Below, piece after piece: positions 22,668 through 34,073 of a DNA stretch of 64,000 nt. The position numbers were made by a program, and so were the translations under genes. The stretch comes from Gnetum montanum (lineage: Eukaryota; Streptophyta; Gnetopsida; Gnetales; Gnetaceae). Position 1 is the stretch's first letter. The number at the start of each line of letters is the position of its first letter. The notes beneath the pieces are model-generated. The model saw only the letters and a list, made by a program, of their open reading frames with translations. It was not told where the DNA came from and did no database searches. The DNA is taken from the NCBI GenBank assembly GCA_015680685.1, contig MNCI01018314.1, positions 209,899 through 273,898 on the forward strand. Direction: 5' to 3'.

Positions 22668-24126
22668 TGAAACACCGTAAAAAATTGCAAGTCGGCCTCA
22701 GGCAAAGATTCGCAATTCAAGCAAGGGCGCATCTCAGCATTCCAGAGGGGGAAATAAGACAGAGCAATACCAAGAGGCGCATAGCATCAAAGTCCGCAAC
22801 TTTTTGTGCAGATTCCTAATCTTTCTACGCTTTTGCTGTTTACGCTATATCACGTGACGCAGCGTAATGGCGCTTAGCGTGATGCTGTTTAAACATAGTC
22901 TGGCGTCAGAAGGATAGGTACTTTGGCATAGGGAGAAGCTTAAGCAGCGTGATATGCGATTTCTTGTGCATTTTGCTAAGTCTTTTCTTCAAGGCTAGGT
23001 TTACGCTCTGTTACGCACGGAACCGTAATAAGTTCCAGAACAGTCAAAGGCAAGGTCTGAGAAAAATGCGACTGCTCATCATATGCTCAGCACGCAACGT
23101 AGCGTATCATAGTGTATTGCGTCGCCACGCTAGACATCCTTTACGCTTCATTACGCACGGCTGCGTGTGCAAGCGTAAAATAGCCTGAGTCTATTGTTTC
23201 CACGTTATGTTACGCTCGTGCACGCGACGCAGTGTGATGAGCGTAATATGGCCTAAGGACAGTTGAAGCATGCCCGACGCGCGTCTCTTCTTCACACGCA
23301 CAATACGCGAACGAGCGTATTGTGCATAATCAGGAAGTTTGACGCAAAAGCGGTCCAGTCAACAGTACCCAAAACATTCGGGGCACACGTCATCGGGGTT
23401 GCGCCTTTTCCACAGGGTGTCGTAGCTTATAAGTACCCCAGTCGACAAAGATAGAGGGGTTGGCAAATCAGAGAAGCAAAAGGCATTTTTCTGAGCACCA
23501 GAGCACTTATCACTTTTGGAGCAAAGATACAGAGAGCAGCGCTTTGGCAATTGTTGACAGCATCACCTCATAGCAGAAGTAGAGCACAGTTCGCTTTGAG
23601 CACCGGCGACAAGAGTAATCGTTCTACTGGGAAGACTCTATTGGTCAGAAACAGTTGATTGGTAGAAGTTAGAGCTTGGCCTTCCTTGCATCCCGGCTTT
23701 AGCCCACGAGGTAGATTAGACTTCTGTTTGGACCGTTTTGCTTGTTGTTTTGTGCTTGCTTCACATCCAGTAATCGAGGATTCCCCAGTGTAATTTCTCA
23801 TACAAAATATACATTTTTCAAGTCAAGGCACAGATCTTGAAACTACGTGCTTCTCTTATGTCAGCCTCCTCTTATCGTGTTTAGTGTTATCATCATTACA
23901 ACTCGTCTACATCGTTTTCCCCTCGTTTTATCATTCCTCGAATCAGATCGTTCTCGCAAAATATTCATCGGTTTACTGATTAGTAAGTCCCTGTCTGATC
24001 GACAAGACCATTCAGGGCACCGCGGATTCGTTTTTCCAGCATAGCCCTCGCACGAATCCGTGGTTAAATCTGTGTACGCAAAATTTGTTCGGTATTTTCC
24101 AGCTGCCAACGTTTTCCGTCGTTACA
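22668..24126 (+). mobile_element. E2 3' LTR
   Basis: It matches 6900-8358 end to end, with TG...CA ends and the TATA box TATAAG at 23428. Small substitutions, many of them C/T or G/A, separate the two LTRs. Confidence 0.95.
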
Positions 24127-24131
24127 TACGC
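24127..24131. other. Target site duplication of E2, right copy (TACGC)
   Basis: TACGC directly follows the CA end of the 3' LTR and equals 6895-6899. E1 sequence resumes here with CTACCTAGCTCAACGTCTACG. Confidence 0.95.
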
Positions 24132-24560
24132 TACCTAGCTCAACGTCTACGCTAGTAGCAATCCGCTCTACGCCGATACACCAACCCCTTCACGCGCAGC
24201 GTATACGATGAAGAAACCCTCAGCGTATACGCCCGGGTTCGCTTTTAGCGTAAACAGTCTACGCCAGAAGGATAAAACAGTACACCAAAGACAACTGTAC
24301 ATGTACAGCGTATACGCTGAACAAACCCTCAGCGTATACGCCATCGCAAGAAACAGAACTTACGCTGATGACAAACATGCTGACAAGCTTTTACGCTGAC
24401 ATTACGCAGAAAAATGTTTACACTAGAAAAACTGATAATGCCGTCTACGCTCCACAGTTACGCTGGCGTATACGCCGAAAACCCTTGTAAACCCTCTACG
24501 CTCGATGTATACGCCGGGATTGTCTACGCTAGGAAGCACAAAAACAACAAGAGGCAGCGA
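24132..24560. repeat. E1 continuation: intron 1 of the antisense gene with GCGTATACGC palindromes
   Basis: Noncoding sequence is dense in GCGTATACGC, GCGTCTACGC and related palindromes. It is the right half of the array broken by E2 and leads to the exon 1 splice donor at 24571. Confidence 0.65.
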
Positions 24561-24571
24561 TCAAGGCTTAC

Positions 24572-24702
24572 CTGTGGGACATCACAGGCCACGACGGCAC
24601 CCTCGGCCTGGGTAGGCCCTGCAACATCGCCTTTGTTTCTTCCGCGAAGGTTAGATCGGGACCCTTTCTCCCCTGGCCCTCCAGTTCCTTTCCCTTGCCC
24701 AT
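24572..24702 (-). pseudogene. E1 antisense gene, exon 1
   Basis: The ATG is at 24702 on the minus strand and the frame starts MGKGKELEGQGRKGPDL. After 131 nt the exon ends in CCCACAG|GTAAGCC, a consensus donor. The exon ends in phase 2, and exon 2 at 6620 (TTGGTTGCAG|G) supplies the one missing base, giving Arg at the junction. E2 exon 1 (119 nt) also ends in phase 2 and also makes Arg. The 17.2-kb E2 insertion now lies within this intron. Confidence 0.65.
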
Positions 24703-24769
24703 CTCGGCTTGTTTACGCTGACAATATACATTCACGCTAAGCAACTATCTACGCTGGCGTTGAAGTTTA

Positions 24770-24840
24770 AGCTTCGGCGTCTACGCTGGGTCCAGTCTTC
24801 GGCGTCTACGCTGGGTCCAGTCTTCGGCGTCTACGCTCAA
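24770..24840. repeat. Short tandem repeat, 25-bp unit, about three copies
   Basis: The unit GGCGTCTACGCTGGGTCCAG plus TCTTC is repeated at 24777, 24802 and 24827. It lies between the exon 1 ATG and the antisense TATA box, so it would be 5' UTR or promoter of the antisense gene. Confidence 0.75.
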
Positions 24841-24950
24841 GTTCCAGTTTACGCTTACGCTAGGGTATTGTGGTTTACGGTTACGCCTTAGTAGGTTTAC
24901 GCTGTCGCTCATGCTGTCGCTTTCCAGAAACAAATGGACCCCCCCCCTTC

Positions 24951-24958
24951 CCTTTATA
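24951..24958 (-). promoter_or_regulatory. Candidate TATA box of the E1 antisense gene
   Basis: On the minus strand GCTATATAAAGGG is a strong plant TATA box about 250 nt upstream of the exon 1 ATG at 24702. No sense-strand start is expected here. Together with the E2 box at 17297 it supports independent transcription of the antisense gene. Inference only. Confidence 0.5.
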
Positions 24959-25149
24959 TAGCAGCCGATGACGCTGACGTTGACGCCGCCGCCGCTTATG
25001 TCGCCGTTGCTCCGTTTTTGCCTTTTTTGCTCATTTTTCGCTAAAAGTTCCCCAATATGATAAAAATTAACTAAAACTTAATTAAAAATAAAGGTTATTG
25101 CATCTGGGTCCCTCTGTGGACCCCATTTTACACGTTTTTGCTAATTTAA

Positions 25150-25310
25150 ATTGCCATTTACGGCCCGGTACGGCCTTAAACTGCCATTTCCCCCCCGATA
25201 CGGCCTTAAACTGCCATTTCCCCCATCCGACGACGGCCTGGTAAGGCCTTAAACTACCATTTATGGCCCAGTATGGCCTTAAACTGCCATGCGTCCCGGT
25301 GTGACGATAA
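25150..25310 (+). repeat. Hairpin-TTAAACTA repeat cluster, E1 copy 2
   Basis: Four clear units: GGCCCGGTACGGCCTTAAAC, CCGATACGGCCTTAAACTGC, GGCCTGGTAAGGCCTTAAAC and GGCCCAGTATGGCCTTAAAC, each followed by TGCCATTT-like spacer. They lie directly before the RT acceptor site. Confidence 0.8.
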
Positions 25311-25409
25311 TCCACCATTATGCACGTACACATAATTCGGAGCTTAGTACATGTAAACAAATGACATAAAACGAGCTCCCTCTTCTCATTCCGCTCTCTG
25401 TTTATTGGC

Positions 25410-25411
25410 AG
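25410..25411 (+). promoter_or_regulatory. Candidate sense 3' splice site before E1 RT
   Basis: CTCTGTTTATTGGCAG|GAGC is pyrimidine-rich and stands at the same place as 17560-17561 in E2. The frame to RT does not match the phase of the candidate donor at 2370, which may be decay. Confidence 0.45.
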
Positions 25412-28400
25412 GAGCAAGCTCAATGGACTGCCAGCACTTAACCGCACCGTTAATCATTGACGGACCATACGACGAAGTTGCACGAGCCATTAACATAAAC
25501 TCCATCAACTTAAGTACATCAACGGATGACATGGTCATAGCCTCTACACAACAAACGATAGATGATTACCAAGGCATGACAAAATTCCTTGACATAGAAG
25601 CCGAAAACATCACTGAAGATCCGTTAGCTGAAACCCCCATTACCATGCCTGATGGGGAAACCAAAGTATTAAAATTCAGTGCATTACTGCAACCACAACT
25701 AGCGAAAGACATTGAGAACGTACTTAGGGAAAACATGAAAGCATTCGCTTGGTCCTATACGGACATGCCCGAGCTAGATCCTAGAATTTTCCAACACAAT
25801 ATTATTCTCGACCCCAAACTAAGACCGGTAAAACAAAAGGCACGAAAAGTTAGACCTGAGGTGGCATTGGCAGTTCGCAATGAGATCACTAAGCTTTACC
25901 AAGCTGGTTTCACTCGAGCCGTTGATTACGCCGAGTGGGTGTCAAACATGGTCATCGTCCCGAAGAAAAACGGGAGCATTCGCTTATGCATTGACTTCCG
26001 AGATTTAAATGTAGCAACCATAAAAGATGACTTTCCCCTACCCAGCATCGACCAACTCGTTGACTCGACTGCCGGACATGCCTTGCTGTCATTTATGGAT
26101 GGTTTTTCGGGATACAACCAAATACGCATCAACCTGAAACATCAACTTCGTACCACCTTCATGACCCCATGGGGAACTTTTTGTTGCACCATGATGCCCT
26201 TCGGTCTCAAGAATGCAGAAGCCACATATCAAAGAGCCATGATGTTTATCTTTAGTGACTATATGCTACAGTCACTCAACGATTATGTGGATGATATCGT
26301 AGTTAAGTCAAAAACGACTGAGCAACATGTACAAGACCTTGACTTAGTCTTAAAGCATTGTTTAAAGTATGAACTAAGACTTAACCCGAAGAAATGTGTC
26401 TTTGGCGTTAAAACAGGAAAAATGCTCAGATTCATAACCTCTAAGGCAGGGATACGAGTAGATCCCGATAAGGTGAGAGCCATAAAAAACCTGAAACCAC
26501 CGAGCAACCTTACCGAACTTAGAGGTCTACAAGGTAGATTGCAGTTTATCAGGCATTTTGTAGAAAAACTGACGGACAAACTAAAACCTATTAACCACCT
26601 GTTACGTAAAAATATCCATTTTGAATGGACTCCGTAGTGTCAGGAGGCGTTCGAAAACATCAAAACAGCACTTGCCCGACTGCCTACGGGCTACCCACCC
26701 CAAAACAAAAAACCATTTTATATCTACCTTGCCACTTCAGAATCGTCCATCGTGTCTATGCTCTGCCAGAAACAAGATGACGGAACTGAATTCCCTGTAT
26801 ACTACTTGAGCCATGCCTTAGTTGCCCACGAAAATAAGTATAACGATGTGGAGAGGTCATGTTTAGCTTTGGTCTATTCTCTAAGAAAATGGCGACATTA
26901 CCTCTTCCGTAATCAAGTCTACATAATCTGTAAGGACAATGTACTGAGAGCCATAACAGGGAACATCTACGAAACGAGTCGAATAGCCTGGTGGAAAGCC
27001 ATGATAGCCGAGTTTGACCTATACTATGTAGCGCAATCATCAGTCAAGGGTCAAGCCATAGCAGATCAAATGGCCACGTCACCAACACGTGATCAAGCAA
27101 CCATAGATCCAGAATTCCCAGATGAGAACATAAACACCATAGACACAGTGCCCCAAGATTATGATGTCATTCTAAACTTTGATGGAGCATCCACCTCTCA
27201 AGGAGGAAGTGCAGCCATTATCATCACCTATCCCTTCGAAGAGATCCGACCCTTTGCCTATCGTTTCACCTTTCACTGTACTAACAACATAGCAGAGTAT
27301 GAAGGTCTCCTTAGAGGTCTCGCGGTAGCACTGGCTTCAGACATCACACGGCTTATAGTCAGAGGGGACCCACAATTGGTCATAAACCAAGTTACAGGCA
27401 TTTACACATGTAAAGCCCAACATTTACAACCATACTGTGACTTGGCAAAACATTTAATGAGGCGATTCGAAAACATTGATGTGCAACACGTCTCTCGAAA
27501 CGATAACACCATCACAGACGCATTAGCCACATTAGCGCTAAATATATCACCCAACATGTTCCACGCCCTACCAAGCTCCGTAATCAACTGTACCGAACTG
27601 ATAACTGATACCCCCGACACATTGCCAATTGCATCTGTTAGTACAACACACGTGGTGGAATGGTATGATGACATAAAAGAGTACCTTCTACGCGGTGAAA
27701 CACCACGACATCTAACACATGCACAGAAAGATGTGGTGTAGAAACGTTCTAGGCAATACACCCTCATAGGGGACACACTATGTCGTCGATCCTACGAAGG
27801 CATATTGCTAACGTGCGTTAGTAGCAATGACGCCCAAACAATAGTTGAACAAATATATGAGGGGCTATGCAGAGGACACATAGCACCAAAAGCCATGGCC
27901 ACGAAAATAAGACGATTAGGCTATTATTGGCTACATATGGAGTATGACTGTCTCTCCAAGGTTAAAACATGCGACACTTGTCAAAAGCATAGTAACCTAA
28001 TCCACGTCTCACCGAACGAGTTGCACACAGCACAAATCACGTGGCCCTTCCAAAAATGGGGATTAGACCTTATCGGCCCAATAACACCCTCATCTTCGGC
28101 AAGGCATGGTTTCATCATAACAGCCACTGAATATTTCACGAAGTGGGTAGAAGCTGTTCCAAACCACATCTAAACACATGTGTAATTTCATCCTTGAAAA
28201 CATAGTAACCCGTTTCGGCATTCCCATGATAATTATCACTGATAACGGGCCACAGTTCAGCAGTGCCGAAACCCAAACTTTTTGTGACAGTCTGGGGATC
28301 AAACACTCGTTTTCCTCTCCTTACTATCCTTAGAGCAATGGGCAAGCAGAAGCAACAAATAAAACGATCGTTACAATACTTAAGAAAATGCTAATCCAAA

Positions 28401-28891
28401 GCAAAAGAAAATGGCACGAGTAATTAGTGTACGCATTATGGGCATACTGCACTACACACCGAACGTCAACAGGTAAAACATCATATAGTCTTGTTTACGG
28501 TTCAAAAGCTGTTTTACCCCTAGAATTACAGGTACCATCGTTAAGGATCACACTATCTGGACTCCTCGACGACGAGCAAAACAATAATCTACGTACCATT
28601 GACCTGGATTCGGTGGAAGAAGAACGCACACGTGCACTCGACCAGATCGAATGGTATCAAAAGCAACAACGACAGCGACATCGACATGACATCAACAAGC
28701 ACCCCATCAAAGAAGGTGACCTCGTGCTCAAAGCTGTTCGGGAACATTCGGACAAATTCTCAGCCAACTGGGAAGGGCCTTACGTGGTCATTAAAGCATT
28801 CGATAATGGTGCATTCAAGCTAGCCGACATGGAAGGGAACGAGTTTGCCAATCCGACAAATCATTTGTACCTAAAACCGTTCTACGTCTGA
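25412..28891 (+). pseudogene. pol: E1 pol: RT, RNase H, archaeal-like RNase H, integrase
   Basis: Same order as E2 and better preserved. RT to about 26630 contains IDFRDLN, FMDGFSGYNQI, MPFGLKN and YVDD at 26284. The first RNase H (about 26720-27060) has PVYYLSHAL. The second RNase H (about 27175-27550) has NFDGASTSQGGSAA, NIAEYEGLLRGL and VRGDPQLV. Integrase (about 27800-28890) has CDTCQKH, GLDLIGP, ITDNGPQF and GQAEATN, then a C-terminal part with WEGPYVV. Stops near 26635, 27738, 28330 and 28420 and a shift near 28170 break it. The final codon is TGA at 28889. Confidence 0.92.
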
Positions 28892-28904
28892 ATACAAGCT
28901 TAGG

Positions 28905-29365
28905 TACGTGAAAGTCCTAGATCATGACTATAAAATGATACCACAGAAAAGTCCTGGATCATGATTATAAACTGATACCACAGAAAAGTCCTGGAATTAT
29001 GACTATAAACTGATACCACAGAAAAGTCCTGGATCACGACTATAAACTGATACCACAGAATAGTCTTGGATCATGGCTTAAAACTAATACAACAGAATAG
29101 TCCTGGATTATGACTTAAAACTAATACCACAGTGTCCGCAACGACGATAAACTAGCAGCCGTCCAGCACGACAGTAAGCTGCCACCGTCACAACCATCAG
29201 GGTCCACTAAGACTATAAACTAGCTAGCCTCTTCATAGTCCACTAAGACTAGAAACTGGCAACGTGACATCTGCCACGACGCTAAACAGGCAATGTCCAA
29301 TGGGTCATGACATAAAACTAACCCATGATAGTCTACCAAGACTATAAACTGGCAAGTTCACATCC
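28905..29365 (+). repeat. Hairpin-TATAAACTG repeat cluster, E1 copy 3 (3' region)
   Basis: Five or six near-regular units of about 44 bp carry GTCCTGGATCATGAC, TATAAACTG and ATACCACAGAAAA. Shorter units follow, such as GTCCACTAAGACTATAAACT and GTCTACCAAGACTATAAACT. Stem arms GTC/GAC are kept. This is the counterpart of E2 21060-21600. Confidence 0.8.
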
Positions 29366-30381
29366 AACACATCAATCCGTCGCCATGATCATCCATCAGC
29401 TTCACTGCATCGCTCGCCATCAATCGCCATTATCAGTACTGCTGTCATCTACATACAGTGTCTGCCGTTCTTCAACATCTCTGCGCCATCGGCTACCGTG
29501 TAAGTCTAAGCTCATTTGTTCACACATGGTTTTTCTTGTCTCCTTGGCGTTATGTTTGCAAGATGACACCCAGAAGTTTTGCACAAAGATGCACTTCGCC
29601 GTAAGCAACAAGGTAAGACAACGCTCGGAGCATACCTGGCAGGACTAAATCATACCATTCACTAGTACATTCCCATTCATCGACAAAATTCCTTATCCAT
29701 TCACCAACACATTTTATCCCGGCATCCCCTCGACACGCCCAGTACATCTAAAACATTCTACCACTGTAAAGCAGCTACAACACGTAGCACAGCACCTACG
29801 CATGAGTACAAAAGCAGAGCAAAGTTTATGACACAAAAAAAAAAACCAAGACCTCGGGCACTTCCCATATAAGCTCCAGGTGGGAAGGCAGTTGTCTCAA
29901 AACCAAGTACTCATGTTCAAAACGCTCAAGCGACATCCAGTTGCATGGCTTTGGATCCCCGCCAACAGGTTCCCCTGAACACTAAACATGGGCCCTATTC
30001 TCCCAAAGAATGTAACACATCCTCCTGTGGCTTTGGCCCCGCCAACAGGTCCTCTCGAAAACTAACCGAGGGTCCTGTTTCGCCAAAGGATGCACATCGC
30101 ATGTTTGAGCTCCGAGTCCTCTAAAACATTGGCTATTGGCAAGGATCAGCATGCCAAATACCCGAGCATCCCCTGTCCACAGCACAATTCCTTATACAGT
30201 CACCGATCCCCACAATCTCTGTCTTCCTACCCGCTACGAATTTCCCTTTTCCCGATCTTATGTACTACTGAACACGGTGAGATGATGTCTCATCCAGTGG
30301 CAGCAGACAATGTCTCTATCAAGTTGCTTGTGGTGTTTTGCACTTCTTTGTCGACGCTTCTCGGGTCGATTCCTCCAAGCG
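29366..30381 (+). other. E1 3' untranslated region
   Basis: Noncoding sequence between the repeat cluster and the PPT, with no domain. A pair of similar blocks at about 29950-30005 and 30025-30085 (GGCTTTGG..CCCCGCCAACAGG) is a local duplication. Confidence 0.5.
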
Positions 30382-30399
30382 TCAACAAAGAGCGGCCAA
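30382..30399 (+). other. E1 polypurine tract
   Basis: CAACAAAGAGCGGCCAA immediately precedes the LTR start TGAAACACCAC at 30400. The position and sequence match the E2 PPT. Confidence 0.8.
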
Positions 30400-30741
30400 T
30401 GAAACACCACAAAATTCAGAGTTTAGTACTTTCCCGACACCGAGCCGGTCCCTGGGACCCACGAACGACGCCGGCTGCATGAGATTTCATACACGCAGCA
30501 ACCTTGGAGATCGCAACACTTGGTTTTTATTAAGTACATTATGCCAACGTATACAACCAGCGTATATGCCCAAGTTCACATCTACAGCGTATACGCCTGA
30601 CCCCTACAGCGTATATGCTTGACACTCTACAGCGTATACGCCCAAGCACTGCCGATGCATACGTTCGACAACAAACTCTCCAATGATAGCATGAAGATAA
30701 CACCAAAGAGCAAGGATTGAAGCAAGTGGGCATCCTTCGGC

Positions 30742-31165
30742 GTATACGCCCAGCGTGTACGCCAAACATTCATCAACGTATACGCTTGGCATGTACACCC
30801 AGCATCCATCAGCGTATACGCCCAGCGTGTACGCCAAGCATTCATCAGCGTATACGCCCGGCGTGTATGCCCAGCATCCATCAGCGTATACGCCCGGCGT
30901 GTACGCCCAGCATCCATCAGCGTATATGCCCTGCATCCGCCCAACATATACGCCCGACGTGTACGCCCTGCATCCATCAGCGTATACGCCCGGCGTGTAC
31001 GCCAAGCATTCATCAGCGTATACGCTCAGTGTGTACGCCCAGCATCCATCAGCATATACGCCCGGCGTGTACGCCCAGCATTCATCAGCGTATACGCCCG
31101 GCGTGTACGCCCAGCATCCATCAGCGTATACGCCCTACATCCACCAAGCGTATACGCCCAGCCCT
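30742..31165. repeat. 36-bp palindromic tandem array in the E1 LTR
   Basis: About eleven to twelve copies of a 36-bp unit. Each holds the perfect ten-base palindrome GCGTATACGC, the near-palindrome GCGTGTACGCC, and the spacer AGCATCCAT or AGCATTCAT. Looser GCGTATACGC sites extend the array to 30540-31240. It lies upstream of the TATA box. Because 36 is a multiple of three it keeps frames open on both strands. I treat those frames as by-products. Confidence 0.92.
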
Positions 31166-31325
31166 CAGCATCTTTACCCACGTTCACGCACTCAGCACAT
31201 CCAGCGTATACGTCGACCTGATACGGCATATACGTCCAACACTTGTAATATTGTACATTTGTAAAGTGTGTGCACCCGGTCAACGTGCCACGTGTCTCCT
31301 AACCCGAGTCTAGCGTAACATCCTG

Positions 31326-31333
31326 TATATAAA
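31326..31333 (+). promoter_or_regulatory. E1 LTR TATA box
   Basis: CTGTATATAAACCTCG stands about 90 bp downstream of the last GCGTATACG palindrome of the U3 array, as in E2. Confidence 0.65.
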
Positions 31334-31922
31334 CCTCGATTTCCCACTCCACAAAAGGGTGGTTGGCAAAATCCCGGAGCACATCAGAAAACATTTACGC
31401 TGCACACAAGAGCTGAAACCCTCTTACGCTGGCCCTGTACGCCGTACACAGTCTCTACGCTCCGCCTGTCTTGCGAACCAGCTGAGTCATTCTTGCATAC
31501 GTCGGGGCTTTTCGTCCGCCTTGTGTCCCTCATGACTGCGTTAGACCGGTGCACTGTACTTTGACTCTGTAATACCATTGTTTACATTTGCAGCACAAGA
31601 TTGTTTACATTTTTTAGTTTTACGTCAACTTGGCCCACGCATTCTGTTCATGCCCGTTTATGCTCACGCTCTGTTCACATTTGTTTTATGCCGTTTACGC
31701 TTTGCTTACGCTCACTACATCATTTACGCATAACCCAGCGTATAGCACTTTGCGTACGCGCGGGGAAATCCTTGTCTGATCCGTGTGTGGACCACCCAAG
31801 GTACTCTGCCTTCATGCATTCCAGCTCACCCTCAGGCGAAGGCAGGGTCTTTTGTACTCGTCCTGCAATCCCATGGCCTCTGTTTTCCTTCCAGCCGGAG
31901 ACCGACAATTTTAGGCAGTACA

Positions 31923-31953
31923 GTTGAGTGTAGGGGTGCCTCGCCACTCATCA
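31923..31953 (+). mobile_element. E3 5' LTR, last 30 bp only
   Basis: TTGAGTGTAGGGGTGCC and then TCGCCACTCATCA match the 3' end of the E3 LTR at 39464-39496. The sequence stops abruptly at the end of the E1 LTR, which is best explained by E1 having inserted into the E3 5' LTR. The remaining LTR part would then lie left of the window. Confidence 0.75.
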
Positions 31954-31971
31954 TGGCACCATTGCCGGGGA
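31954..31971 (+). other. E3 primer binding site (tRNA-Asp type)
   Basis: TGGCACCATTGCCGGGGA starts right after the LTR end. It matches the TGGCGCCGTTGCCGGGGA pattern used by Athila and related plant Ty3 elements, complementary to tRNA-Asp. Confidence 0.8.
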
Positions 31972-32096
31972 TGGTGCTAGTTATCTAGATCAGTTATATC
32001 ATACAAGGTTGCTGTAAAGGAATTAACGATATATCTTTTAGAAAATATATATATATAATTATTAGAAGTCACACATAACTCACACACAACTTCACA

Positions 32097-34073
32097 ATGC
32101 CTCTTCTACAAGATCATAATAATGCCACACTTAGTGAGCAAGTTCATTGGAGAAACAACGAACTATATGATGATGAAGATTGGAGTATGCAACCCGAAGT
32201 AGGGGTTTCTTATAAACATGAATGAAAACAACGTCATCCCAACACATGAAAGCATAACCTACCCGATGACGATGAACCCCTATTGGCCACTACAAGCCTA
32301 ACGCAAATACAAGAGGCTATTTGAATCTCATGTAGGCATCATAAAGAGAGCCATCTACCTAGGCTCAATTTAAACAAATTTTCTAAATTTTCAAGAGGCT
32401 ATGACTTAGATCCACATCAACATTTACAATCCTTCTACAATGCTTGCACATGGAATAACACTGATAATGGGTGGCAAAAATTTAAGCTCTTTCCTATGAC
32501 ACTCGTTAACCAAGCAAAAGTATGGTATAGATCATTAAAACCAAATTCAATATGATGCTGGTCAATGATGATAGAATTCTTTAACGAAAAATATCAAACC
32601 TACGCAAGAGTGTCAGCCTTGAGGAAACAAATCCAAGGATAGAAACAATCACAACATGAACCCTTAGACATGGCCTTAGAAAGATATTATGCACTGTTAA
32701 ACAACTGTCCAGGCCATGGGTTTTTCGAGGAAAGGCTAATGTACCATATCATTGATGGGCTACGTAATGAAACAAGAGAGACCTTAGGAATGTATGCCCA
32801 AGGTCAACTATACAAACTACAAACCCATCAAGTCCAAGAGCTTATTAAATAGGTAGCAAAAGAAGAAGGAGATATGGCTAGATGGGAGAGTGTTGAAAAA
32901 CATCAACGAGATCAAAAATCCAACTTAACAAAAGTCCATGATCATAAGAAGGAGAAATCAACCAATCTTAAGGTGGAAACATCATCTTTGCCAATACAAC
33001 AATCGTTAGAAGAAGCCAAGGCAAAGATCAACAAGATGTTGGAATGGACGTATCAAAAGTGTGGAGACTTTATCGATATCATTGGAGATAGATTTTTGAC
33101 AACCCAAGAAGCAGGAAGAAATAGTAGACAATTGGAAAAAAGGGATAAGGAAAATAAGAGCTCAACTGCCAATCATACGTATGAATGCAACATATGCCTG
33201 TACAATCACCCCAAAGGCCAATGCCCAATATTGTTACATCTACATGAGCATTGGAGAAACACGTTACATCCAGAGTTCATACAGAGATACTGTGTTCGAT
33301 CATAGTGGCAACAATCCCAGTCATGGGAGAGACCACCACTAGACTAGAGACATCCTTCATATCATCCAAATCCAAATGCACATCTTGTTCAACATCATGT
33401 TTCTCCAACTGATCCAACACACTTTATCTCACCACAGTACCATTCTCGTCAATACTATCAGCCCATACCTTCAACACAACCACCACCTTGTGCACCTTAT
33501 ACTCCTCCTAACTTTCAACATTCTCATTTTTCCCTCCTTCTACATCGCCACCAATTGTTCCTAAGGTACCTGCACCATAGCAACAACCTTTGAATGCTAC
33601 TTGTGCTCCTGTTTCCAACAATAGTGAGAAGCCTCCTCAACATCAAAAGCGTCCTTTCTTTAAACATGGCCATAAGAAGGGACAACACAACTCTAAGGCC
33701 ACTACATCTTCCAACCCAGCACAAGTCCCACACTATGGGGCATCCTTACCTTCGAACCCAATGTCTCATGTAACTTCATCAAGGCCACCATCTAACACTC
33801 CAACAACCATACGGCCCAATGAACACAACCATGGGAGGCATCATTCCAATCCTTGCATACCATCTAATGGTCACAAACATCATGGTGGGTCAACTCGTTA
33901 TTCGGGAATTACATCATATAAAGTACCCCACTATGCTCATTATCATCAAGTGTGTGAACCCGTCTAAGTATGACCAAGCCCCAGTACTTCCAACATGCAA
34001 GGATCCTCATCTTACATTTATTAAGCCTTGCCATACTCAACAGCTTCATTATGGGAGATACCCCCCATTCTAA
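32097..34073 (+). pseudogene. gag: E3 gag (Athila-like)
   Basis: The ATG at 32097 starts MPLLQDHNNATLSEQVHWRN. The retro-gag core lies at about 32350-32850: FSRGYDLDPHQHLQSFYNAC, KVWYRSLKPNS, LLNNCPGHGFFEERLMYHII. The CPGHG phrase and the domain layout resemble Athila. A zinc-knuckle variant CNICLYNHPKGQC (CX2CX3HX4C) is at about 33187-33225, then a low-complexity Pro/Ser/His tail. Several stops and shifts (near 32223, 32320, 32555, 32640, 32850 and 33300) break it. No protease, RT or integrase follows. Confidence 0.82.

Larger units (their letters stand above)
6900..24126 (+). mobile_element. E2: complete Tat/Ogre-like Ty3/gypsy retrotransposon, about 17.2 kb
   Basis: The order is 5' LTR, candidate PBS, gag, protease, antisense gene (12930-17149), RT, RNase H, second RNase H of the archaeal-like type, integrase, repeat-rich 3' region, PPT and 3' LTR. 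The dual RNase H places it in the Tat clade, and the large size and split between protease and RT recall Ogre. LTRs are the same length (1459 bp) and differ by 11 of about 365 bases in the part I compared, so insertion is fairly old. Many in-frame stops make it non-coding today. It splits E1 inside intron 1 of E1's antisense gene. Confidence 0.93.
30400..31922 (+). mobile_element. E1 3' LTR
   Basis: It starts TGAAACACCACAAAA after the PPT and probably ends at ..GCAGTACA (CA at 31921-31922), where sequence switches to the end of an Athila-like LTR. Length is about 1523 bp. It has a palindrome array in U3 and a TATA box at 31326. The 5' LTR of E1 is not in the window, so the end is inferred from the TG..CA rule and the switch. 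Confidence 0.75.

Noticed and set aside
30540-31240. CRISPR-like array of regular repeats
   Set aside because: The 36-bp spacing recalls a CRISPR, but the spacers are not unique, there are no cas genes, and the context is a plant LTR.
30604-31313. Four overlapping open frames of 130-200 codons on both strands
   Set aside because: They are produced by the 36-bp array, whose length is a multiple of three and which lacks stops in several frames. The peptides are simple 12-residue repeats.
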